Source: Populus alba (taxonomy: Eukaryota > Streptophyta > Magnoliopsida > Malpighiales > Salicaceae). From it: a stretch of 64,000 nt of DNA. Made by a program: the position numbers and the translations under genes. The stretch is from positions 1,922,001-1,986,000 of the forward strand of contig NC_133291.1 in assembly GCF_005239225.2 (NCBI RefSeq). The letters are read 5' to 3'. This document shows positions 1 to 9,053 of the stretch, one piece after another (positions within the stretch are counted from its first letter, which is position 1; each line of letters opens with the position of its first letter). Under the pieces are notes generated by a model. That model did no database searches. It worked only from the letters and a program-made list of their open reading frames with translations, and was not told the origin of the DNA.

Positions 1-290
1 CCAGGGTAAAAAATGAGTTTTCGGGTTGTTTCGGGTCAAAACCGTCATTTTCGACCAAAACCGAGTTCACCGGATCAATACGGGTCAAACCATGTCGACC
101 AAGGTAAAAAAATGAGTTTTTTGGGCTGTTTTTGGGCCAAAACCGTCATTTTCGACCAAAACCGAGTTCACCGGGTCAATACGGGTTTAACCATGTCGAC
201 CGGGATGAAAAATGAGTTTCAAGCCATTTTGGGTCAAAATTTGTTATTTTTGGTCAAAACCCAGTCCACCGAGTCGATACCCATTGAAAG
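1..290. repeat. ~99 bp tandem repeat, three copies
   Basis: Three diverging copies of a unit with the anchor AATGAGTTT begin at 12, 111 and 211, so the period is 99-100 bp. Each copy carries an AAAACCGTCATTTT-like core followed by a CGAGTTCACCGG-like segment; the third copy is the most decayed. The open frame across it (13-324) exists only because the period is near a multiple of three. It is probably part of a transposon or satellite truncated by the window edge. Confidence 0.8.
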
Positions 291-330
291 TTTTTTTTGT
301 TTGTTTCGACATAATTTTTGGTAATTAAAA

Positions 331-778
331 TTGATTTTTAGCGGTTGAGTTGGGCTTTTTCTAATACTGATTTGAGATTTTAATTTTACCTATATAATTA
401 TTTATTATTATATATAATACAACAAAATTAATAATATAAAATTTGTAATATTAGGCGGTGCATTTCAACGTTTGTAGGCAACCTTTTTTTTTTTTTTCTG
501 TCAACTATTGTAAGCAGCCTAATTTTGCCGATATCATGGTAGGCGTTGTAGGCGTTTGTCCCTTGTCACTAGCTATGGCTATACATATCCAGTGACAATT
601 GGACACAGGGGGGAGGATGGGGAAGGTAGAAAAGAAGTGAAAGAATTGATTTATATTTGCCACTATTCATTTTTTCTTGTTTTTTCTTCGGAGAGTAAGG
701 TATATTTAAAAAAAAAAAAAAAATTTGGAAAATACCAAACATATCCCAACAAATCTCAGCCATTGAAATAATCTGAGA
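331..778. other. AT-rich intergenic stretch, no gene seen
   Basis: Low-complexity AT-rich DNA with a poly-T run near 485-500 and a poly-A run near 708-722. The AGGCGTTGTAGGCG-like motifs around 454-560 suggest an old repeat, but no element ends could be defined. Confidence 0.5.
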
Positions 779-1440
779 TTGGATCCCGTTGCGCCACGTC
801 ACCCGGTGTACCGAGCTTTCGGTGCACCGCGCTACACCGGATCAAAACCCAGACAATCTGGGCCGTCCGATCAACCTGCAGATCAAGCCAATCACAACCA
901 TCCGATCGTTTCATCTGAGATCCAACGGCGTACAGAGTTCAGAGGTACAGGTGTACTGTGCACGCGTTCACACCATAGAGTAACTCAGGGCTTCTCTCTC
1001 CTCTCGTCAGCGACTCCCTCTCTCTCATCGGATCTCCACTTTCCGGTCGAATCAAGCTATCGCAACACCACAAAAAGGTTGCTCCACTGGTGTAAAGAAG
1101 AACCCCGGCGGTTTTCATCGTTTTCGCCGCATCATCTGGCCAGAAAAAAGGTCGCGATCCTCGCCAACCACCGAAGCTTCAAGTCGACGATTCTCCCTCG
1201 TCAGCTATCAACGATCGTCGAGACCACCACCATCAGAATCCTCTCCCTCAGATCTACTAGAATCAACCATTGGTTGGCTGGAAATCTCGCCTGAAAATTT
1301 CACCGTCGTCAATAATAGCCGCGCGTGAGCTACACGCGCCGCCAGTGGCATTCTCGTAAATTCCTGATAAATCCGAGGGTATTTCAGTGTTTTACCTATA
1401 CAGGGGCAGTCAGGTAATTTTCTTTTAGATTTCTAACATT
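779..1440. other. GC-richer island, probable retroelement LTR or UTR fragment
   Basis: Base composition rises sharply over about 780-1340, with CT-rich stretches and a near-palindromic GCGCGTGAGCTACACGCGC near 1321-1340. The two overlapping open frames here (779-1294 and 789-983) show no recognisable domain. Composition and the transposon-rich surroundings suggest an LTR or untranslated part of a retroelement, but no partner LTR or target duplication is visible in the window. Confidence 0.3.
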
Positions 1441-1670
1441 TATTTTTACATTTTTACATTTTTTGTATATAAATATTTGTAAATTTTTATTGCATGTTGT
1501 AAAACAAAAAAACAAAAACAAGTATAAAAAGAATAACGACACGGGTCCAACACCCATCTTATCATGTTATCGTTCATGGGTCCAAAGCCCGATTCTCGAA
1601 TATGATTATACTTATTTCTCAACGATATCAAAATATTTTTATTTTATAAACGAATATTGGTCATTGATAC

Positions 1671-2050
1671 GTCTCTTTTTACAGAAAAGGACCGATGTCA
1701 AAAAGTTAAAATACTAAATATGGATTATGTCCATAGTTTTTTTTGGTAACTCGAATGTACTTTTCCTTTTTAGGGTTAAACGTCAATATTTTAGACGAGT
1801 TTCCTATTTTTAGGAACTGATGTCATTTTTTTAACACGTCTCCTACGAACGTTTTTTTTGTCGACACGTCTCTTTTTACAGAAAAGGACCGATGTCAAGG
1901 ATTTATACCAAATATGGGTTATATCCATTTTTTCCTTTTGGTAACTAAGACGTAAATCTCCTTTTTAGGGTTAAATGTCGATATTTTAGACGAGACTCAT
2001 ATTTTTAGGGACTGATGTCATTTTTAACGCGTCTCCAAATTTTAGGGACC
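1671..2050. repeat. ~196 bp tandem duplication
   Basis: The segment starting CGTCTCTTTTTACAGAAAAGG at about 1670 recurs at about 1866. Both copies then share a motif near GGTAACT, a block around CCTTTTTAGGGTTAAA, then TATTTTAGACGAG and a GACTGATGTCATTTTT-like segment. The period is about 196 bp and the copies differ at many sites, so the duplication is old. Confidence 0.75.
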
Positions 2051-3015
2051 GACGTTAACCATTTTAAAAAAATAAAATTGCAAATAAGCTCAAAATATAA
2101 TATCATTTGAAACAAATAAAAAAACACACAAGTAAGAGTAACCTTTCTTTTGAAAGGATGTTTTAAGGGTGGTATTTACCTTCCCTTAATCATAACTAAC
2201 TCAGTACCCAAATCTCTAGAACCAGTGTCTAATTTGGGATTTCTAGTTCCCTCAAATTACTAGATGACGACTCCAATAAAATCTATTTTCCCCAATATAA
2301 AAACAATCTTTTTGTTAAATAACAAAAAGAGTGGAGCTGTCGCCCGACGTCGTGTATCGACACTTGGTAACACATTCATTACAATTACAATCAATACAAT
2401 AAAATAGTAGATCCTTCATAATACTCATACAATCATTCTTCACCCTTACATTCAATAAGAATACAAAAGTAGATCCTTCGTACAACACATACTACCATTC
2501 ATTCGTAGCCCAAATTCATAACAGCCCCAACATCACATTAAGTTTGGTATTCATCACAATTCAATAAGATGTTCATCTCAAATGGGTTAGTTTAGAACTC
2601 TAACATTTTCACCATTGTTTCAACATTCATCAAGAACTTGTTCGACATTTCATAGTCGTTTCGACAATCATCAAGAATTTAATCAAACTCTTCTTTGTCG
2701 TTTCCTCTTACAACAGGGATTTCATAAAATATCATCACAAGTTAATCATTTCAAAACATAAACATCAAAATGGGAAAAAGGTGGAAACCACCTACCTGCT
2801 CCACTTGTAGTCTGTCCTTGTCCTGGCAATGGTCCGATTTCGGCCATAACACTTAAGACACCAAAGACCACAATCAATTAATTTGTATCTTCGATTCACA
2901 TTCATCCCACACTTATTTCAAGAGTTCATATGTTCACATTCAAGTGTTCCACATTTTACACCATCATACTATGAGATTGTTACTAGAATTTAAGTCATTT
3001 CTGCCTTGTAGAAAT
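2051..3015. other. Probable decayed LTR-retroelement sequence, no gene
   Basis: No coding region is visible. On the minus strand the segment about 2215-2350 contains a GGAGTCGTCATCTAG-like motif and CGTCGGGCGACAGCTCC. These resemble the region around the primer-binding site of some plant Ty3/gypsy (Ogre-like) elements as I remember them. This is a weak, recall-based assignment. No LTR pair was found. Confidence 0.3.
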
Positions 3016-3920
3016 CGGCAGCGAAAACTGGCTCGCTACAGGCTACCCAACTCGGCAGCGAAAACTGGTTCGCTGCGGGCTGCCACTGCGGCAGCGAATC
3101 ACAATTTCGCTGCAACATACTCAACTTCGGCAGCGAATCACAATTTCGCTGCAGAATACAAATTTCAGCAACGAATCAAAATTTCGCTGCAGCATACTCA
3201 ACTTCGGCAGCGAATCACAATTTCGCTGCAGAATACAAATTTCAGCAGCGAATCACAATTTCGCTGCAGCATACTCAACTTCGACAGCGAATCACAATTT
3301 CGCTGCAGAACACAAATTTCAGCAGCGAATGTTAATTCACTGCAAACAACTCAATTTCGACAACGAATCTCAATTTCGATGCAGCACACAATTTCGGCAG
3401 CGAATCACAAATTCACTGGAGCCAGCTCCACTTCGGCAGCGAAGCACAAATTCGTAGCAGAAACACAAATTTCGACAGCGAATCACAAATTCGCTGCAGA
3501 ACACAAATTTCAGCAGCGAATCATAAATTCACTGCAGCCAACTCCACTTCGGCAGCGAATCACAAATTCGCGGCAGAACACCAGTTTCGGCAGCGAATCA
3601 TAGATTCATGGAAGAACGCAAATTTCAGCAGCGAATCACAAATTCGCTGCAGCCAACTCCATTTCGGTAGCGAATCACAGATTCGCAGCAGAACACCAAT
3701 TTCGGCAGCGAATCACAGATTCGCGGTAGAACACCAATTTCGACAGCGAATCACAGATTCACGGTAGAATACAAATTTCAGCAACGAATCACAAATTCAC
3801 TGCAACCAACTCCACTTCGGCAGTGAATCACAAATTCGCTGCAGAAGACACATTTCGGCAACGAAAACTAATTCGCTGTAGAAAACTCAATTTCAACAGC
3901 GAATCACAGATTCGCTGCCC
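3016..3920. repeat. 38-39 bp hairpin satellite in a 77 bp higher-order pattern
   Basis: About 23 tandem units are anchored on GCAGCGAATC. Unit starts at 3091, 3130, 3168, 3207, 3245, 3284 and 3322 give alternating spacings of 39 and 38 bp. Most units contain an inverted repeat (GCAGCGAAT, 5-base loop, ATTCGCTGC). The spacer between hairpins alternates between CATACTCAACTTCG-like and AATACAAATTTCAG-like versions, making a 77 bp dimer. Later units lose bases in the stems. A 219-codon open frame (2944-3603) across the array is a repeat artefact. Confidence 0.9.
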
Positions 3921-4004
3921 AACCCATATTTTGGCATGAACACACACACACCACACACCACACACCACACGTTGCAATAACTCCAGTACATAAATTGTCA
4001 CTAA

Positions 4005-4172
4005 GTTCCAGCAGAACACACACATTGAAACCATCAATTTCAACATATAATTTTTCAATAAATTCCAGCAGCATACACACATTGAACCCATCAATTTCAG
4101 CATATAATCTTTCAATAAATTCCAGCAGCATACACACATTGAACCCATCAATTTCAGCATATAATCTTTTGT
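4005..4172. repeat. 57 bp tandem repeat, three copies
   Basis: Copies of a unit containing ATTGAACCCATCAATTTCAG start at 4024, 4081 and 4138, a period of exactly 57 bp. Copies 2 and 3 are nearly identical and copy 1 has a few changes. The multiple-of-three period creates repetitive open frames on both strands, which are not treated as genes. Confidence 0.9.
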
Positions 4173-4893
4173 TAATTATTTTGAAATCAGGTCCCCCATC
4201 CAGCCCCGTTTTGTCCCTCCTTGTAGCTTAGTTCTTTTCCATAGCAGTTGGAGTAAAGTTCCTAGGCCATGCATCCAAATTTTTATTCTTCTCCCTTTCG
4301 ATTTCAAGACCTTAAGAACAGGTGGAGAAAGACATGGTTCATACCTCACGGATTTAGTATTTTTGGGAGGGGTTTGACAACATTTCTCCCCTTCTGCTCC
4401 TGATTGTTTCTTCCTCTTCCTCTCTTTCAGTTTTTCACCTCCTCTCGTTAGTTCCCCACCGATTTTAGGCCTCTCCTCCCTTCATGTTTGCAGCTATCCA
4501 GCCTCCTGTCAAGCTCTCCCTCCTTTCTCTCACGTCTAAGGAGGCACTCGCAGCTGGGGTTTGGTTAAGCTCTTTCCTTGGAGAGGGAAAGAGGGAAGGG
4601 GACAAGCATCTCATTTTGGGGGAAAAGGAAGGGGACAAGAGCATGAAACTCACTTTGGGGAGAGGGAAGGGGACCAACACGTTTTTGGGGAGGGTGTCTC
4701 CCTCTCTCTCTCCTTGCTGCATTTATACCCCTCTTAAAAGCAAAACAGGGGGTGTTTGGATGTTGGACAAGACTGTCCTAACCCTCCTTTTGGGTTATCC
4801 TTGAGCTGATTTTCATTTCTCTTCTCCCCCCTAGGATAGGTGGGTCCCACATTAAAACCTTTTATTTTATTATTATTATCATTTATTTTTTAT
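4173..4893. other. Pyrimidine- and G-rich repeat-like DNA, no gene
   Basis: CT-rich DNA (about 4380-4560) is followed by three short AGGGAAGGGGACAA-like repeats between 4590 and 4680. Open frames on both strands come from this low-complexity composition. No protein domain, splice structure or element end is recognisable. Confidence 0.45.
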
Positions 4894-4985
4894 GTCGCTG
4901 CCGATTCAGAAATCGGCAGCCTCAAACTGTGTCGCTGCCAATTCAGAAATTGGTAGCCCGAAACTGCGTCGCTGCCGATTCAGAT
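4894..4985. repeat. 37 bp hairpin repeat, three copies
   Basis: GTCGCTGCC recurs at 4894, 4931 and 4968, a period of 37 bp. The first unit contains a perfect 10 bp stem (GCTGCCGATT and its complement) around a 4-base loop; the second is also a stem with compensating changes (CCAATT/AATTGG). The core GCTGCCGATTC is related to the reverse complement of the hairpin core of the larger array at 3016-3920. Confidence 0.85.
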
Positions 4986-5038
4986 ATAGACGATTTGTCG
5001 AACTACGTTAAATAATGTTTTTTTATTTTTTAAAACTT

Positions 5039-5441
5039 ATTTTTTACAACTGAAAGCACAATAAAGCAAAAGCTGGGTTTTTCAGTGATGCCCGAATGCG
5101 GATGAAATTCCTCACAGAAATATATAATTACTGAGCATTTGCAAAAACTGCATTGCAGTTGCTGTGTGTCAAGGCAATACTTTAATGGCCTTTGATTTCC
5201 ATGGGATAGAAAAGGATAAATTTTTGTATCTTGTATTTGTTCAAGTCGGAACCTTCCAAATAAAAGGAAGACCAAGTCATGAAAAAATTATGTCAAGAGT
5301 TAAGTTTAGTCAATTTTCCCCACGTCATTAGTACTCTAATGTATTCTGATATTTGAGGCTTGAATTTTCCTCACGCATTGTATTTTGGTTTCATTTTCCA
5401 TGAAGCTAATATATCACATCTTCAAGATTGAAGCTATTCGA
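5039..5441 (+). promoter_or_regulatory. Upstream leader of LRR-RLK copy 1, carrying a decayed PPR fragment
   Basis: This stretch is collinear with 16209-16685 upstream of copy 2, so the promoter and 5' leader were duplicated with the gene. Within it, about 5086-5180 aligns with the PPR remnant at 21828-22007 (GATGCCCGAAT..., AAATTCCTCACAGAA, then TGCAGTTGCTGTGTGTCAAGG). No strong TATA element stands out. Whether this DNA has promoter activity is inferred only from its conservation between the two copies. Confidence 0.6.
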
Positions 5442-8400
5442 ATGATCATGTCTAAAATGGAGATTCCAGGCTTGAGTTCAAACAAACCGTACTCACTTTT
5501 CTTGCTAATAATTCAATTCTCTATTGCTTCATGTTTACTTGTAGGAAATGAGACAGATAGACTCTCCCTGTTAGCCTTCAAGACTCAGATTAGTGATCCC
5601 CTTGGAAAATTGAGCTCGTGGAATGAATCCTTACACTTGTGTGAATGGTCAGGAGTTATCTGTGGAAGGAAGCATCGGAGGGTCGTAGAGCTTGACCTGC
5701 ACTCTTCCCAGCTGGCAGGCAGCCTCTCTCCCCACATCGGCAACTTGAGTTTTCTCAGGATACTTAACCTGGAAATAAACAGCTTCAGCTATCTTATTCC
5801 ACAGGAGCTAGGGCGTTTGTTTCGGATCCAGGAGTTGAGCCTCGGGAACAACACATTCAGTGGTGAAATCCCTGTCAACATCTCGCGCTGCACAAATCTC
5901 TTGAGCATTGAATTGGCGAGCAACAATCTCACAGGAAAGCTTCCAGCGGAATTTGGGTCACTGTCAAAGCTACAGGCACTTAATTTCCAACATAACCATC
6001 TGTTTGGTGAGATTCCACCTTCATATGGAAATCTCTCTGAACTTCAGATAATTCGTGGAGTGCGGAATAATTTGCAAGGAGGTATTCCCGACAGTATTGG
6101 GCAACTAAAAAGACTAGCAGACTTTACATTTGGTGTTAATGGTTTGGGTGGTACGATCCCTTCCTCCATATACAATATGTCATCCCTTGTTCGTTTCAGT
6201 GCACCACTTAACCAACTTTATGGGATTCTTCCTCCTGAATTAGGCCTAACTCTTCCAAACCTCGATACCTTTAACATTCACAGCAACCAATTTAGGGGAC
6301 TAATTCCATCTACCCTATCCAATGCCTCGAAAATTTCTGATCTTCAACTTAGAAACAACAGCTTCAGTGGAAAAGTGCCTTCTTTAGCGGGCCTGCATAA
6401 TCTACAGAGACTGGTACTTAATTTCAATAACCTTGGAAACAATGAGGATGATGACCTGGGCTTTCTCTATCCCCTTGCCAATACTACCAGTTTGGAAATC
6501 TTGGCGATAAATCACAACAATTTTGGAGGGGTGCTGCCTGCAATAGTTTGCAACTTCTCCACGAAGCTCAGAATAATGATAATAGGAGAAAATAACCTAC
6601 GTGGAAGCATTCCAACTGAGATTGGAAAACTCATCGGCCTGGATACCTTGGGGTTGGAGTTGAATCAATTGACTGGCATTATACCAAGTTCTATTGGCAA
6701 ATTACAGCGTTTGGGTGTTTTTAATATCAATGGAAATAAAATATCAGGAAACATCCCATCTTCTCTGGGCAATATCACTTCCTTGCTAGAAGTTTATTTC
6801 TTTGCAAATAACTTACAAGGTAGAATCCCGTCAAGTCTTGGAAATTGCCAAAATTTGTTGATATTGCGTCTCGATCAAAACAATTTGAGTGGTTCTATAC
6901 CAAAAGAAGTAGTTGGAATTTCATCATTGTCCATGTATTTAGACTTGGCTGAAAATCAGTTGACAGGTCCCCTTCCCTCGGAAGTGGGTAAGCTGGTACA
7001 TCTTGGAGGTTTGAACGTTTACAAAAACAGGTTATCTGGTGAAATTCCCGGAATTCTTAGCAGTTGTGTGAGTTTGGAGTATTTGAATTTGGGGGCCAAC
7101 TTTTTCCAAGGGTCCATTCCTGAGTCTTTGAGTTCCTTGAGGGCACTTCAAATTCTCGATCTCTCCCACAACAACTTGAGTGGAAAGATTCCCAAGTTTT
7201 TGGCAGAATTTAAGTTGCTGACAAGTTTGGATCTTTCATTTAATAACCTTGAAGGTGAGGTGCCTGTCCAAGGAGTCTTTGCTAGGGCGAGTGGATTTTC
7301 AATGTTGGGAAACAAAAAACTTTGTGGAGGAATGCCTCAGCTGAATCTGTCCAGATGCACATCCAAGAAGTCAAGAAAGCTGAAATCTTCTACCAAGATG
7401 AAATTGATAATTGCAATTCCTTGTGGCTTTGTTGGAATTATCTTGCTCGTCTCTTACATGCTTTTCTTTCTCTTGAAAGAGAAGAAAAGTAGGCCAGCTT
7501 CAGGCTCCCCATGGGAGAGCACATTTCAGCGAGTAGCCTACGAAGACCTGCTTCAAGCAACCAATGGGTTCTCCCCTGCTAATTTAATTGGTGCGGGTAG
7601 TTTTGGATCTGTGTATAAGGGAATCCTCAGATCAGATGGAGCAGCTGTTGCAGTGAAAGTATTCAACCTGCTACGTGAAGGAGCATCCAAGAGTTTCATG
7701 GCGGAATGCGCAGCCTTGATAAACATCAGGCACCGAAATCTTGTAAAGGTTTTAACAGCGTGTTCTGGCATCGATTTTCAAGGTAATGATTTTAAAGCTC
7801 TAGTTTATGAATTCATGGTGAACGGGAGTCTAGAAGAGTGGTTGCATCCTGTTCAAATATCTGACGAGGCACACGAGAGAAGAGATTTGAGTCTCCTTCA
7901 GCGGCTGAACATCGCGATTGACGTGGCTAGTGCGCTCGATTATTTACACAACCATTGCCAGATTGCCGTTGTTCATTGCGATCTGAAGCCAAGCAATGTC
8001 CTTCTTGATGGTGACATGACTGCTCGTGTTGGTGACTTTGGATTAGCAAGGCTCCTCCCACAAGCTTCCCATCAGCTCTGTTTGGATCAGGCAAGCTCCA
8101 TTGGTTTAAAAGGCACCGTTGGCTATGCAGCCCCGGGTAATATTAGAATAATCCTTCCATTATTTACCTTTCAGTTTACAATCTTGGTCTGACTTCATTT
8201 GATTTACATTGAAAGCTTCAATTTCTCTGCATTATATATGCATATCTAGAGCATGGATTTCCTTCTAAAGACCTACTGGCCATTTCTATGTCACATTAAG
8301 TTTGGAATGTTCAACTAAATATTTGACTTCTTACTGTCCATTTCACGACAAGTATTTGCAACCATTTTATCTGAACTGCAGAGTATGGCCTTGGAAGCGA

Positions 8401-8773
8401 GGTGTCGCCTTATGGGGACGTGTACAGCTATGGCATCCTATTATTGGAGGTGTTTACCGGAAGGAGACCTACGGATGGCTTGTTTAAAGACGGCCTGAAC
8501 CTTCATAACTTTGCTAAAACGGCTCTGCCAATCTCTGTGGCCGAAGTGTTGGACCCAGTACTTGTACCAGAAGCTGAGGAAACGAGCGGCGATGCCTCCC
8601 GTAGGATGAACCATAATGGAAATCATATGGAGTGTCTTGCTGCTATTGTCAAGGTTGGAGTGGCTTGTTCTGCAGAATTCCCAAGAGAACGCATGGAAAT
8701 TAGCAGTGTTGCAGTTGAACTGCGTCGAATCAGGCACGTTCTTCTGGGACCTCAGACTCATGGGAAGCGCTAA
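5442..8773 (+). CDS. LRR receptor-like kinase copy 1 (EFR/XA21-type, non-RD)
   Basis: Exons 5442-8136 and 8382-8773 (intron GT...CAG) give 1028 residues. The start matches copy 2; an upstream in-frame ATG at 5385 is not conserved. Order: signal peptide (about 1-34), N-terminal LRR domain with a paired-cysteine CEWSGVIC motif, about 20 LRRs, a C-terminal cysteine pair (LCGG...C), a transmembrane helix near 655-680, then the kinase. Kinase motifs are [11 protein letters not shown] near 716, AVKVF with the ATP lysine near 736, HCDLKPSN near 844 and DFG near 864. Cysteine replaces arginine in HRD, the non-RD type common in immune receptors such as EFR, FLS2 and XA21. The intron lies between GYAAP and EYG, as in that subfamily. 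The likely role is plasma-membrane recognition of a microbial or endogenous ligand; the ligand is unknown. If the intron is retained, translation ends after about 18 extra residues. Confidence 0.93.
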
Positions 8774-8792
8774 ATTATTGCTGCACCAGAAG

Positions 8793-9053
8793 GTAAATTT
8801 CCATCATTTGATTAGTACCTGGACAAGTAGAAAGGATGGCAGTCAGGAGGCAACCCTGTATTGCACATTCTCGTTTCTGAGAGCTTCATGTTACACTCAC
8901 AAAATACAAGCATATATGGGCATGGCTATCTCTTACAAGCTGGATTTTCTGCTTACACAGCATAAATAAGTTGCAGTATCTAAGAGAACATTTACAGATG
9001 GTCCATTAATTTCTCAATATTAACTATGCCAAGAAATAATTAATGTATTGCAG
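8793..9053 (+). other. Putative 3'-UTR intron of LRR-RLK copy 1
   Basis: About 20 bases after the stop codon, CCAGAAG is followed by the donor GTAAAT, and TATTGCAG precedes GTCTGTGATC at 9054. The same donor and acceptor occur after copy 2 (20037-20297) and copy 3 (28060-28320, acceptor TTGTAG). Splicing is inferred from the signals and their conservation. The short distance from stop to junction would not be expected to trigger nonsense-mediated decay. Confidence 0.5.

Noticed and set aside
779..1294. 171-codon open frame
   Set aside because: Lies in a GC-richer repeat-like island. The composition is arginine- and serine-rich without any domain, and there are competing frames.
2944..3603. 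219-codon open frame with repeating residues
   Set aside because: It is the translation of the hairpin satellite. The frame shifts with the alternating 38/39 bp spacing and no domain or start context is present.
3016..3920. CRISPR-like array
   Set aside because: Units are contiguous with related, alternating spacers rather than unique ones, and this is plant nuclear DNA.
5385..5441. Upstream in-frame ATG extending LRR-RLK copy 1 by 19 residues
   Set aside because: The extension is not conserved in copy 2 and would place a charged segment before the signal peptide.
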